Source of the DNA: Paraphaeosphaeria minitans
Taxonomy: Eukaryota > Ascomycota > Dothideomycetes > Pleosporales > Didymosphaeriaceae
Direction: 5' to 3'
Assembly: GCA_015832175.1 (NCBI GenBank)
Contig: WJXW01000001.1
Coordinates: 4,092,001 to 4,156,000 of the forward strand
Length of the DNA stretch: 64,000 nt
Shown here piece after piece: positions 43,572-54,514 of this stretch. The position numbers and the translations under genes were made by a program. Numbering within the stretch: position 1 is the first letter of the stretch; the number at the start of each line of letters is the position of its first letter. The notes beneath the pieces were generated by a model. It saw nothing but the letters and a program-made list of their open reading frames with translations. It was not told where the DNA came from and did not search any database.

Positions 43572-45633
43572 TTACCGCGGTCCAAAGGGCCTCGGCCCCA
43601 GTATCTGCCTCCTCCCCCCAAAGCTAATGCCTCCCTTGTTCTGGCTATCCCCACCAACGTAGCCATACTGGTTTACGTCCCAGCTCTGGCCTTCACCAGT
43701 GCCAGCATTGGGGTCCTTGGACGCGCTCTGCAAAGCGCGCTGAGCATCCTCCCATTCTTGCTGTCGTTCGCGCTCGAGCTCCATTTCTCGCTCGAGCAAA
43801 GATTTGGACGCCCATCCGCCCGCTTTCGTCTTGGATTGGGACGCAACGCGCCTGGCGTCTTCCGCTGCGCTCTCAGAAGTAGACGTCAACTCCGGAGGAA
43901 TGTGATTCGCCGGCTTAGGAGCCACGGGGGGAGGGTTCGATGCTAGGTACCTGTCTGTGCGGCTTTGCTTAGCGTAGGCAGCAGGGTCTGGCAGTGGGCG
44001 CGGTGAAGTGGCGGGTTCCGGTAGAGGCCGAGTTGAGGTCGGGGGTGACGTTGGTTCGGGAAGAGGTCTTGGCGGTTGTCGTTGAGTTTCCTGCCACTGC
44101 TTACGTAGGTAGTCACGATCATCGGCCTGAGCCCATGATGCCGTGCTGTCCTGCGGAGAGGGCGCGCGTGGTGGAGGTTGCGGACGGGGACGGCTCTGTG
44201 ACCGGTTGCGGGTTCGGCTTTTCGATCGTGCGCGCTCTCTGCGGCGCTCGGAGCGCTCCTCACGTTCGAGCTGGTACTGTCGTTCACGCTCTTTTGCCTC
44301 TTCGAGTTGGCGTTCCAACTCCCTTATCCGGTCTTGTTCGCCGTTGGACTCTGGCTCGTACTGACTGTTCCGCCGACTTCGCGGCTTAGTGCTGGCCTGT
44401 TCTGCCTGGTACTGGCTGAGATATTGGCCTTTCAGCCTGGCGTCACTTCCTGCCCGTTTGCGACGGCTCTCTTTGGCTGCCCTCTCCTGCTCCTCCTGCT
44501 CCTCCCGTTGGCGCAGTTCTTCTTCTAGTTTCCACTGGCGCTCCTGCTCTTCCCATTCTTGCTTCTGTTCGTTGAGCTGGCGCTGTTTCGCCTCCTTTTG
44601 TTTCCGCGTTTCTTCTTCCCATTGACGCTCCTCTTCCGCTTGTCGCTCGATTCGTCGCTTGTGTTCCGCTTCTTCAGCCAGGACCCGCAAACGTTCGTCT
44701 TCTGTCTCTTTTTCTCTCCGCTTCCGCTCCTTCTCAGCTAGACTGGGAACGGTGGGTCCTGCGGACGTGATTTGCCGTCTCGCGCCGAAAGCGATGCCTT
44801 GGTTGCCTTGGCTTGCGCCGCCCATGTAGCCATACTGGTGGATATTCCATGCGGGCGCTGTTGTACTCTCGTCAGTCTTTCTGCTCCAGCTACTCATGCC
44901 GCCAGGGGGCGACTTGGGTATACCATTGGAAGTTTTTGAGGAACTCGAACCGCCTGTCAGGTGAGGGCTGAGTGCTCGTTCAACTTGGGGTCGGGTGAGG
45001 GGATTAAACGTGTTGGAGCCGCCGGTGTTGCTGGCGGTGCTGGGTCCCCTGCTGCGTCCAAAGCTAGGAGAGTTGAGGGAGCCACCGCTTTGGAAGCTAG
45101 TTGCGCCAGTTGCGCCAGTTGCTGCAGGACTCAAGGGGCCTCCACCACGGCGCGTGGGCCCTAATGTGGCCGGGAACTTGGATGGGTTCACGGAGTTTGC
45201 AACGCGGCTGAAGGCGCTCAGACACTGGAGGACTTGGGCGGGATCCTTGGATTCGTACAAGTCGACGGTTAGGAAGCGGTCGTGTGAGGGCATGTTGAGC
45301 GGGGCGTTCTCGCATGCGCGGAGGAAGTGGGAGATGTTCTCCATCTGGATGAAGGGCATTGGCGACTTCTTGAACCTGACGCCAGGCTTAGGCACGGCGA
45401 GATTGACCAGTCTTGATCGTTGTTAGCATGCACGCTGCAGGGTCGAATAGTGCCGTGTCCACGCACCTGCATAGCACAGTGCCATCCTTCAGCGCATCCA
45501 ACAGGTCTCCGGGCGGCAGTTGCTCGCCGAGTGTGTCTTCTATCCAGCTACGTGCTTCTTTTGCGGCCTGGGGCGTGTATCTGCCCATTCGCAGCCTCTT
45601 CATGTCCTGGTCCAGCGATGTGACAGACGCCAT
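43572..45633 (-). CDS. Calponin-type actin-binding protein (CH domain plus calponin repeats)
   Basis: Two exons (45633-45467 and 45411-43572) with a 55-bp intron give 668 residues. A single calponin-homology domain spans about residues 18-135 (AKEARSWIEDTLGEQLPPGDLLDALKDG, LCRLVNLAVPKPGVRFKKSP, FIQMENISHFLRACE). Calponin-like repeats follow near residue 235 (WNIHQYGYMGGASQGNQGIA) and at the C-terminus (WDVNQYGYVGGDSQNKGGIS). Between them lies a Glu/Arg/Gln-rich stretch of about 250 residues, probably a long helix or coiled coil, with an RS-like patch (RARSKSRTRNRSQSRPRP) and Pro-rich segments. Scp1/Stg1-type fungal transgelins bundle F-actin and have only the CH domain and one repeat, so this is a much longer relative. 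Confidence 0.9.
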
Positions 45634-45935
45634 CGCGGAGGAGGGTTGTAGGCAGTAGCCGGGGCAAAGTCACGCCGTGTCGCGGATAGTCGATGCGGGT
45701 GTATATGTAGTGTATGGTGAAATGCACGTATGAATGTGTGTGTGTGTGTGCGGCAGAGGGCGGACTGGAGCGCAACCCGGTGACGAGTCGCTTCAGTGTC
45801 TCTGCATGCCAGCACCAGCGCCAGCGGGGGGGAATGCGTGTGGCTGTGCTTCAGCCACCAGGGCACGACTGGCCGACGCGTGCACCTTGGCGTGGCGTCA
45901 CGACGCTCCAAGAACTGGCCGACTCATCATACACC
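45634..45935. promoter_or_regulatory. Shared divergent promoter, calponin gene and NDUFAF2-like gene
   Basis: Two start codons point away from each other across 302 bp, so this interval must hold both promoters. It contains a (TG)8 microsatellite and no obvious TATA box. Confidence 0.5.
45735..45750. repeat. (TG)8 microsatellite
   Basis: Eight TG units in the divergent promoter region, preceding CGGCAG. Confidence 0.9.
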
Positions 45936-46699
45936 ATGGCCATGGCAAGGCAAACCGGCCTAGTAAGGAGATTATGGTGGAACTGGAAGATGCTGCCGCT
46001 GCCATGGCGGCGCCGGACGCTGGCCGGTGAGTCTGAGTCCAGCGACATCGACGGCCTTGCGTGAAGCCCACTGACGGTGGCAGGATTTGACCTAGATGGC
46101 AACACCTACTGGGAGTGGAAGATTGTGAAGCATGCACGACGGTCCCGCCGCATGGTCGAGTACCCAGGCGGCGCCTACAATAGCGACGTCCATGTGCCTC
46201 GTATGTCGCCTCCATGCTCCGTGTTCCAACACCCGTCCACTGACACCATGCAGCGCAGTGGGCCCAATGGCTTCGCCAGACGCGCGTCGAAGCCCCTACC
46301 ATGGAGGAACAGCAAGCCGAAGCCATGCGGCAGGAGCGTATCAAACTACTGGCTGCTCAGGCAGACGTCCGATGGGCGGCGAAACCCTCTGCTGTCGATG
46401 CGCCTGACAAGCAGCAACCCGTACACGTGCTGGAGTCGAGACACCCCAGCACGGGCATCCGGCAGATGAACGCCAATCAGGACATCAAAGACAAAGCAGA
46501 ACCACAGCACGCAGTGACCGAGCAGGTCATCCAAGACGGACCACCACAAACAGATGCGGCTCCTACATTGAAGACCAGAAGGCCAATGCGAACAGAGCCC
46601 AAAGACTCCCCGTGGAAGAAAGCGGCGGCGAAAGGCAATCCCGGCGACGAGTGGCAGCCTGTATCTTGGTCGCCAGCTCCCGCACGAAAAAGATCGTGA
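45936..46699 (+). CDS. NDUFA12 / NDUFAF2-family mitochondrial complex I protein
   Basis: Three exons (45936-46026, 46084-46200, 46254-46699) with 57- and 53-bp introns give about 217 residues. The family core is clear: LVRRLWWNWKMLPLPWRR, then DLDGNTYWEWK, RRMVEY, DVHVPPQWAQWLRQTRVEAPTMEEQ. The RTR-x(2)-APT-MEE ending points to the assembly factor NDUFAF2 (mimitin) rather than the structural subunit NDUFA12. A polar C-terminal extension of about 120 residues ending SWSPAPARKRS also fits a fungal assembly factor. The expected site is the mitochondrial inner membrane, assisting late complex I assembly. ATGs at 45936 and 45942 are both in frame. Confidence 0.8.
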
Positions 46700-47068
46700 C
46701 GCCTGCGCGGTTCGCGACTGTAATATCATGTATGATAAAAGGCACTGGGTGGCACGTAATATAAGGTATGATAGAAGGCGCTGGGTGGCACTCCCTACGA
46801 TATCATTGCCCCGCCTGCCCAACAATCCAGCATAGCGACTTCTTTGTACAAAAAAACATTCGACGGTCCAGCAAAGCGTATATAAATTCAATTTTAGTGC
46901 GACTGTTATGCTTCTCACAACACCACCGTTGCATCGTCGACTCAAACATCACTACCAGTACTGTCGCGTCACAGTCACTCATTGAACTATCTTATACTAT
47001 TAATACCTCAAAGCCTTCCATCTACTATTGCTTGCTTATCCACGGCTCTCCGCAGCTAGCATCGAGTC
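46700..47068. other. Intergenic
   Basis: About 370 bp between tandem plus-strand genes. The motif ATATAAGGTATGATA is duplicated in imperfect form near 46725-46775. Nothing else recognised. Confidence 0.45.
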
Positions 47069-48499
47069 ATGTCAGGCCAACCTAACCATGTACGGGATCA
47101 AGATCGCGCTGCCTTTTGGAGAAAAGTCCTGAGTTTACCACCAGAACTATTCTCTCTCGTTCTTGACTGCGTGGGTCCACCCATGGCTACTTCAAGATCT
47201 GGACGACATGCTCATGTCTCGTAGTGTATTGGAACGCCTAATTTGATTGCCTACGAATACGAGTCGCTTCCGCTCATATGCCCACGCTACGAAACAGATG
47301 CGTACCCCTCTGGACTCCCGCAACGCTTTGAGGTAGAGTACAACTGGCTGCTCCGTCAGAAATGGCTTCGATCCCAGAAGACGTTCTCCGAAGCAACCTC
47401 CTTCGCCATGACGCATATTGCGTGCCTGATGTGCCAGCCATCCAGACTGCCTCTCGTTATGCAACCCTGTGTCAGAATTGAATTAATGGGTCTCGAGAAA
47501 GTCCAGCTCAGTTTACCAACAGATGTTTTCTTCCTGTTGTTCAAAGTTAGCGCCCCGCCGTTTCCTTCACCGGTACGTCTCCTCCTGGGGGTAACAAAGT
47601 GGACTCAAGATTTTGCCAAAACGCTCGCTGGCTTACACCACTTTGTAGGACCACTTTCATTATGATGAGACCTTGATCGGTTCCGGTGCCTATCTCACGC
47701 ACACCCGCAAATTGACTTTGGACTTCACTTCTATGAACCCTTGGTACAATCTGGGGTTAGGTCCATGGGTCGAAGAAGATGATGGGGGCATGCGGCCCGG
47801 GGATAGGGCTACGTGCACTTCAGGCTTGGTCATCGACTGGATCTTGACATACGTGAGTCCGCGTTTTGGGCCATTGGCAGACCCAACTCAAGTCATGTCA
47901 GGCTGCCTCAATGCGGCAGCGTTACATGCATGCCACTGTCCCCTCCCTTCCATGCATCGCCAGTGGTCTACACCTGTTGATACTAATTCACCTTTCTAGG
48001 CATGGCACTACAGGTACTTGCAGCACATCCTCAGAGTGGAGCTCAGAGGCGATATCCAAGATTGGGTCAAAGAGAAATGGTACCGGGTCTTTGCCGGCAC
48101 GCACCCAGACCAAGACAATGTCGCAAGCCGTCAATGCATTCATCGAATCGAGCACCACGGCGAGAAAGAGGCCATTACTTTGGGAGAGCGTTGGATTCCC
48201 ACAAAGCATTATCCGCCTGCGTGTCGATGCGAACTGGACTGCAGCAGATTACGGCGTGGGGTTGTGGAACCAGAGGTATGTTCACTCAGGATACGTTGAC
48301 GCGCGGGCCTGAGATCGGCTCTTTAGTCAAGAATAGAGGCTAACGCATGGGCTTGCTAGATGCCCTCTACAGAATGGGAAGACGATACACAAGACGGCCT
48401 GCGTCCTTTGGACACGCTGCCATGGTACGTGCCACTTTGCGCTCGTTCCACAGCGTTGCTCATCTCTCTAGGCATAATCAGATGGAGACAGACTGGTAG
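47069..48499 (+). CDS. Six-exon fungal protein with an F-box-like start, function unknown
   Basis: Exons 47069-47170, 47225-47572, 47649-47852, 48000-48275, 48360-48424 and 48472-48499 join in frame to about 340 residues, with all introns GT-AG. The N-terminus reads FWRKVLSLPPELFSLVLDC, an F-box-like Leu-Pro-x-Glu-Leu motif. The body is typical of Dothideomycete families with scattered Trp/Tyr and a Cys/His-containing stretch (RQCIHRIEHHGEKEAITLGE, YPPACRCELDC). No known catalytic motif. The splice model was built by frame continuity alone, so individual boundaries may be off. The gene ends 73 bp from the GH43 stop in convergent arrangement. Confidence 0.55.
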
Positions 48500-48571
48500 C
48501 AATGCAGCACGTGGATGCCTACCTATGAATTGGGGGTCTATTGCCATTTCAAACTCGGACGCCATCCGTTT

Positions 48572-50095
48572 CTAGTCTTCTACAACCTCAATCCCATCCA
48601 ACACAACATCCTCACCTCCGCTCGTACCAAACGTGACGGTATTCCCGCTTCCCTCCTCCAGATCCAGCTGAATCGGCACAACATCGTGAAATCCAGCCCT
48701 GTGATTAAGCGCGGAGATATTGACAGCGGGACCATCGTTGACGGACACCCAAGCTTCTGCGTTGCTAGGAGGCAGGACGTGGTAGTGGAACTGGACCCAT
48801 TGCAGCCCCCCAAGCCCAGTTACGTTCTTGAATCTGACCAACCCATCCCCGTTGAGTTGATGCACACCTCTCCTGCTGCTGCAGTGCTCGCATCGCGCCA
48901 TGGCCGCTCGGCCTTCGAGCGCAGCATGCTCGGCCTCGTACCGCCGCTTCACGCCGGGGACCTGCACCTCGCCCGTCGCGACATCAATCCTCCACTGCGC
49001 GTGGTACTCGAGTGCCAGCTTCTTGCCGCTGGTGTCGACGCTGATGGGCAGCCAGACGTAGTTGCTGTCGGGCCCGCCCTTGGCGTCCCACGAGTCGCCC
49101 ATGTAGATGTAGGTTGTTTTCTTGCTGCCTGCGACGGTGAGCTCGAAGGTGTTCTGGCTGTTGTACGTCTTCTCTGCTTCGGGGGCGATGCCTGTTTGCC
49201 TCGCCGTCAGCCATGCAACTCAAGAAGGCCTTCGGGAACGCGGACGGGACATGCGCACCCACAGGGCCGTTCCAGGACCCTCCGACGAGCTTGTCCGTCC
49301 AGAAGACCTGGTTGGGATTCGAGCGCCAGCCCGTCTTCCCCGAGACGATCAGGTAGTAGATGCCGTCGGCTTTGAGGATGCCGGGGGCTTCGTAGGCGCC
49401 CTTGGCGAGGTAGTTGACGCGGTCGCCCACGGTGCCGTCGGCGTTGATGCGGTTCACCTGCACAGTGTTGTGGTCGGCCGACGTGAGCAGGTACCACGTC
49501 TGGTCTGCGTCGTCGCGGAACATGCCTGTTGCAATCACGTGTCAATGATTGATCTCTCCGGTAGTTGAGCGGTTCGCACCTGTGTCGCTGTACGTGTATC
49601 CGCTGGGCGGGAGCGTCACTTTCCCGCCCGAGAGCGCATAGCTCGCGTCGATGGTCGTGGCTTTCAGCGCCTGCACGTTGCGGTCTACTTGCCCGTAGAT
49701 CCACCAATTGCCATTCGGTTTGGCAACCTTCGGGCGCCACATGTACTGGATGCTGTTCTTTGGGTTGGAGGCGGGTGTCCAGTCGAGCAGGTTGGTCGAG
49801 ATGTACATGTACGGTTGCTCATCTGTTAGCTATCAGTACCTGTTTTTATTCGGGTAAGAGGATTTGAGTGAAAAGAGTTATTGAATTAAAGACATAGAAG
49901 AAGGGTCCAAGTACTGTGTGAGGCCGATTGTCCAACCCAGTAAAACGTGTTTCCCTGCTTGTACACCATGCCTCCGTGAGCATCGATCTTTGTGTTAGAC
50001 GTAGACATCCATGCCGCACCAGGTACGATCCAGCTGTTCGCAGCTTGTGCTACGTTGGCCGCACCGAGCACAAAGGTAGCATAATCTAGACGCAT
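48572..50095 (-). CDS. GH43 galactan-1,3-beta-galactosidase-like enzyme with C-terminal CBM
   Basis: Four exons (50095-49915, 49822-49580, 49525-49259, 49191-48572) give 436 residues. A signal peptide (VLGAANVAQAANS) is followed by a five-bladed GH43 fold: DAHGGMVYKQGNTFYWVG, YMYISTNLLDWT, YMWRPKVAKPNGNWWIY, GMFRDDADQTWYLLTSAD, YEAPGILKADGIYYLIVSGKTGW. The AHGG...YYW(V)G opening and overall pattern match the exo-beta-1,3-galactanase branch (GH43_24). The last 130 residues, from YEAEHAALEG to GGEDVVLDGIEVVE, are a CBM35/CBM6-type beta-sandwich module. Likely role: degradation of arabinogalactan side chains. The exon 3 donor was placed at 49258 because it alone restores the frame into IAPEAEKTYNSQNTF. 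Confidence 0.88.
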
Positions 50096-50765
50096 TGTTG
50101 ACCGATTTGCATGAAGCTCTGCGGGCAAAAGTCTTCAATACGCCACACTATGCTTGATGTTTTCTTATGTAGGCGTAAATTCTGGGGTACGGCTGTGACA
50201 TACAGGGGATCCTTGTAAATAGATTAAAACACCGGGGTGAATTGCCCCGGATCGGCCGCGGCCATGTGATGTTGCGCTCCCCGGAGTGCAAGCTTGCAAT
50301 CAGGGTAATGGCCTCGTGATCATCTTCCGGGCATGAATACATGCGAACTTTCCGCCAATACTGTCATTGTGGACTCCACTACAACATCCCGCACCGGATA
50401 ATTTTTCGTCGGAGGGGAGGAGGTGGGGAAATCGCGGACGTGGCTTGTTGTATCGGGTCTGAACGATGCGAAGCCATAGCGACGCAAGATACGGTGGGGG
50501 TGATAGGAATAACTTTTGTAGCCGTGAACATCGCCAGATCTACATATCTACATGTGCCCCACCATATGCAAAGTAGACGTGACCATTCCACGATAAGATG
50601 CAGATCATGATGTCCGTTGCAACTCCCCAAGGCATCTCATCAAAGCTCAGCATGGATTCAGCAAATGGATATCTCAAACAAACAAGGCCATGAGACCCGA
50701 ATAGAGCAAGCCGTAAAGTGGATATTATGGCGTTAATGATGAAGGCACTCGATCCTCAGGTTCTC
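50096..50765. other. Intergenic, GH43 promoter side
   Basis: About 670 bp upstream of the GH43 gene and downstream of the AlkB-fusion gene. No gene recognised. Confidence 0.5.
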
Positions 50766-53700
50766 TTACTCCTCAGCTTTCTCCTTCCCCTTGGTGATGC
50801 TGCTTCTTTTTATATCGGGCAGCTCCGAACGGAAACCCTGCACGCTCTTCTTCTTCTTCCAAATCATCCGGTAGTACGCCGTTAACCCCGGGAAACCCTC
50901 CTCTGAGAACTCGTCCCAGTTTCTGATGATTTCGTCCAAGATCACCCAAGCAACACAATCCGAGTATGCAAACTTTCGCCCAGAGATGAACTGCCCTGGA
51001 GTAAACGCATGGCGCTCTTCCAGGACTTCCAAAGCGTCGACAAAACTGTGAGGGTATGTGGGCACACGACGATTGTTCCAGTGCTTGAGAATGCCCGTCA
51101 TCATGATGAAAATATCAAAGCTGGCGGCCATACACGGACGATTTCTCTCATTGGTGTCGTGAGTGTAGAACCGCTCGAGGTAGGCAATGACAATGACGGC
51201 CTGGGTAACCTCAGTGCGGTCTTTGTCATTATCGCGATAGCCCACCTGGCGGTCTACTTCGCATTGCGTTGATATTTTCGGGGCTTCTATGACCGAGTAC
51301 TCGAGGTTCCGTTCCGCAAGGTAGACTTTCACCATGTTGTTTTCCACTTCATTATTAGACGTAAACAAAATGGGCAGATCCTTGGGTGAGCCTTTGAAAT
51401 GTAGGACGTCAAAGCCGTCGCCGTACCAGTCGTCCCAGTCGAAGTCAGGAGCATGGTTTTCGCGGCTAAAGGCGTGGACAAGACGTTCGTTTTCTTCTTC
51501 ATCGTCGTTGATTACGTCGGCTGCATCGCGCTGCTCCTTCGTGGTGGCGCCTTGACCCCAAATCGTCCGGCATTTGGCGTCTAGGTAGGTGGCTATGTGG
51601 CGAAAGGTCAAAGAGATTCGCATACCTTCGTAGGCGTTCTCGACATCGCTACGTTCAGATTCCAGACGTTTATCGGCCATAATTCCATGCAACCATTTCG
51701 TATTGGACTTGAGCCCGAGCACGAACATGGAGTTATGCGGCATGGCGACGCGTTGGGTTTCGCGTTGAGAATCTTCCGCTTTGTCCAGCTTTTTTGTGCG
51801 AAGGCGCATGGTCCTTTGCGCACCGAAGCTCACATTGACTATTGACGACCCTCTAGCAATATCGAGACTTTTATCTGAATGTTCGGATATGTAGTCCGTT
51901 CCCGAGCGGTAGAGCTGGATGAGAACATGGTTTAGCGGATGACCAACAAGTTTCTCTGCCCGCTTCCGGATTAAATGCACCTTGGGGGAGAAATGAAGTA
52001 ATGGCAACGTCTGATCAGCTGGATGCCGATAGATTGGCATGGATCCATCTGCACTGAATTCACCTTGCGCACACACCAAGCGCGGTACTTCACCCTCTTG
52101 GTGATGCATTTTCTGCCACCGCACCTCATTGTAGATCTGGGTAAAGATGATCTCTCGTAGAGGTTTTGAGCGATCAGAGGGATGGTAGAGCTCCGGCGGG
52201 AAGAAGTCGTAAACAATGCGAGAATCTCCGTCCGCAATGCGATCATCAGGGCCAAGGACAGGAAAAGTTGCGAGAGACTGAAGTTTGCTGGCCTTGGGTG
52301 TCTTTGATTCGCTTGATGTTGTGGATCGTGCTCCAGCGGGTGCACTTTCTGCAGTAGATGTTGGCGACCGGGCAGGGGGCTCTTCGCTCGACTCTGTTTT
52401 GGACGCCCGAGTCAAAGCCATTCTTACACGAAACGTGATGTCTTTATCAGAACTAGAATTAGAGAGAGCAGGTTGCGAGACTGAAAGCTTCAATGAGCGC
52501 TCGGTCTTGGGAGTGTTGTGCCGCAACTTGTCGCTGCTCCCTGCCTTCGTGAGGGCTGTGGGATTGTCTGCAGATGTGGCTGCCTTCGGAGTCTTGGCAC
52601 GTTTTTCTGGTTCCCTTTCGGCAGCGTGCAGCGAGCTGGCTCCGGAGCCACCTGTCCCGCTCTTTTTTCCCAATTGGCCATTGGTTTTCTTTTCTTCTGA
52701 CCGTTTGTCCTTGTCCTTATCTTTGTCTTTATCTTTGGATGTTCGCGGCCTCATCCGGATTTTGGACTTGACAAGACTTTGTTTCTCAGACTGACTTTCG
52801 GCCTTCGCCATCTTTGCGCCTTGGACCAGCCGCTCCGTGAATTGTTCGTCACTTAATTTTGTGTCGGATGTGGCGCGACTGTCGGCTAGAGAGGCGGCAT
52901 CGGAGGGCTTTCGCGCCCGGTCGTTGCCGAACGATGTGCGCTCGAATTCATCTTTCGAGTCGTCAACAGTTATGGTAGGAATTGCTCCACGCGGGATATG
53001 TGTCGCATTATTCGGCTGGTCTGTAGTCTGCGGTCCCGACATCCGCAAATTTTCAACCATGTCTTTCAGGTCCTGCTCATCCTTCTGAGGGGTGAATGGC
53101 GGCGCACATCCCGGCGTGTTCCGATGGATGACATCTTGGCTTGTGACAATGTTGGCGTCGAAAAATTCGACCATCCTCTTGAGGGCAATCTTATGGCGAG
53201 ACTGCTTGCGATATCCGAGACAGTCCCCTATGACGTTAATTCGGATGCCATGGCGGGCGGCATCAATGACTGTGGCCAGCACGTTGACGTTTGTGATGCA
53301 GCCGCATATGTAGACTTCGGTGACGAGCCGTGCTCGTAGGATGAGGAGAAGCGAAGTTCCCTGGAAGGCGGAGTAGTTTGTCGTCTGCACCACTGTGTCC
53401 GAGGGTTCAATTCTTGGTTTTACGGCGTCTGCAAATTCTGCGCCTGACGTGCCGGGAAGGCACGATGGTCCGTTCTTTGCTAATTGGCGAAGAAATAGCT
53501 CCTCGTCTTCTTCGACGACTGCCTGGAGCTCCTCACGAGGGGTGGCCGAGGTGGGCTTGCGGGCAGACACCCGCTTCAGCAAGTTCAGGGCACGCAGTCG
53601 GTGTTTTGATGTTGACGTCCGTGACTGGGTTGGCCGGATAAGATCCTTCGGAAGATCATCGTCGTCGTCCGTGCTGCTTTCCACCCCGTCGACTAAGCCG

Positions 53701-53969
53701 CCGACGACGACTGCGTCGCCCTCGCCAGTGGTGGGGTCGCTTGCAAGCCGATCCGTCTCATAGAGAGTCTTGGTCCAGATCACGTTGGAAGACTGCTTGC
53801 GGAACGTGGGGATGATGGCGTGAATGCGATCCAGGAAGCCGTTCCGGGTGTTGACAGGTAGCTTCCCGTCGGACAGGATGAAATCATTCTGAAGGCCGAG
53901 GACCAGTAGGGCTTGGTGGGTCTGGAAATGGGGTTGGTTCTGGGTGACAAGCTCGAGTAGAGAAAGCAT
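50766..53969 (-). CDS. Fusion protein: isochorismatase-like fold, AlkB dioxygenase, GST-like fold
   Basis: A single exon encodes 1067 residues from the ATG at 53969; 13 further codons upstream lack an ATG. Residues 1-290 form an isochorismatase-like cysteine-hydrolase fold (ALLVLGLQNDF, NYSAFQGTSL, CGCITNVNVLATVIDAARHG), but the catalytic Asp, Lys and Cys positions hold Gly25, Thr and Asn229. Residues 300-570 are a charged, low-complexity linker with a (KD)5 run. Residues 580-800 form an AlkB 2OG-Fe(II) dioxygenase with iron ligands H697/D699 (SEHSDKS) and H761 (KWLHGIM) and the 2OG-binding R784/R790 (RISLTFR). The C-terminal 200 residues show a GST-like fold (DLPILFTSNNEVENNMVKVYL; FISGRKFAYSDCVAW). 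AlkB enzymes demethylate alkylated DNA or RNA; the other parts are probably binding modules. Confidence 0.88.
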   Translation of the reverse strand: MLSLLELVTQNQPHFQTHQALLVLGLQNDFILSDGKLPVNTRNGFLDRIHAIIPTFRKQSSNVIWTKTLYETDRLASDPTTGEGDAVVVGGLVDGVESSTDDDDDLPKDLIRPTQSRTSTSKHRLRALNLLKRVSARKPTSATPREELQAVVEEDEELFLRQLAKNGPSCLPGTSGAEFADAVKPRIEPSDTVVQTTNYSAFQGTSLLLILRARLVTEVYICGCITNVNVLATVIDAARHGIRINVIGDCLGYRKQSRHKIALKRMVEFFDANIVTSQDVIHRNTPGCAPPFTPQKDEQDLKDMVENLRMSGPQTTDQPNNATHIPRGAIPTITVDDSKDEFERTSFGNDRARKPSDAASLADSRATSDTKLSDEQFTERLVQGAKMAKAESQSEKQSLVKSKIRMRPRTSKDKDKDKDKDKRSEEKKTNGQLGKKSGTGGSGASSLHAAEREPEKRAKTPKAATSADNPTALTKAGSSDKLRHNTPKTERSLKLSVSQPALSNSSSDKDITFRVRMALTRASKTESSEEPPARSPTSTAESAPAGARSTTSSESKTPKASKLQSLATFPVLGPDDRIADGDSRIVYDFFPPELYHPSDRSKPLREIIFTQIYNEVRWQKMHHQEGEVPRLVCAQGEFSADGSMPIYRHPADQTLPLLHFSPKVHLIRKRAEKLVGHPLNHVLIQLYRSGTDYISEHSDKSLDIARGSSIVNVSFGAQRTMRLRTKKLDKAEDSQRETQRVAMPHNSMFVLGLKSNTKWLHGIMADKRLESERSDVENAYEGMRISLTFRHIATYLDAKCRTIWGQGATTKEQRDAADVINDDEEENERLVHAFSRENHAPDFDWDDWYGDGFDVLHFKGSPKDLPILFTSNNEVENNMVKVYLAERNLEYSVIEAPKISTQCEVDRQVGYRDNDKDRTEVTQAVIVIAYLERFYTHDTNERNRPCMAASFDIFIMMTGILKHWNNRRVPTYPHSFVDALEVLEERHAFTPGQFISGRKFAYSDCVAWVILDEIIRNWDEFSEEGFPGLTAYYRMIWKKKKSVQGFRSELPDIKRSSITKGKEKAEE

Positions 53970-54420
53970 TGTGGTAGAGATGGAGAAGGACGCAGGACAT
54001 GCGCACAATCACGGGGGGGTTTGGCGTATCAGCAGCTGCGGGGACAGGCACAGAGGAGCTCCATGGGGTGGGAAAGAAAGGCGAAGCTGCAACCAAGCAA
54101 CGAGCGAGACATGGAGCCGGAGCGAGGGCGGATGTGTGGTGGCATCACCAGAATTGCATGTCAGTCAACAGGCGTTGCTCGAAGTCGGGCGGGAGAGGAA
54201 GGTAGGTAGGTACGGTACTAGAGGGCGAGCCGGGCCACAGCGTGCTCCAAGCGGCATGATCCACGCAGCGGTAAAGAGCTGCACAGTTGGAGAAGTGCAC
54301 GCTGCAAGCTCGGCTAGATCCACGGAGGTGCAGCAGGAGGTTGCAGCGTGCTAGACATGCGGTGCAGGTGAGGAACGGGGAACGGGGCAAATGGTCGAGT
54401 CTGTCGGTTAGCGACAGCGG

Positions 54421-54460
54421 CTACGGTACGGTACGGTAGATAGGTAGGTAGGTACGGTCA
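54421..54460. repeat. (TACGG)n and (TAGG)n simple repeats
   Basis: Three TACGG units run into three to four TAGG units, followed by TACGG again. Confidence 0.75.
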
Positions 54461-54472
54461 ATAGATGGATAC

Positions 54473-54514
54473 TGCCATTGTCATTGTCATGGCCATTGCC
54501 ATTGCCATTGCCAT
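54473..54514. repeat. Hexanucleotide repeat, CCATTG type
   Basis: About seven imperfect copies of (G/T)CCATTG or TCATTG in a row, then CCATGACAG. Confidence 0.75.
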
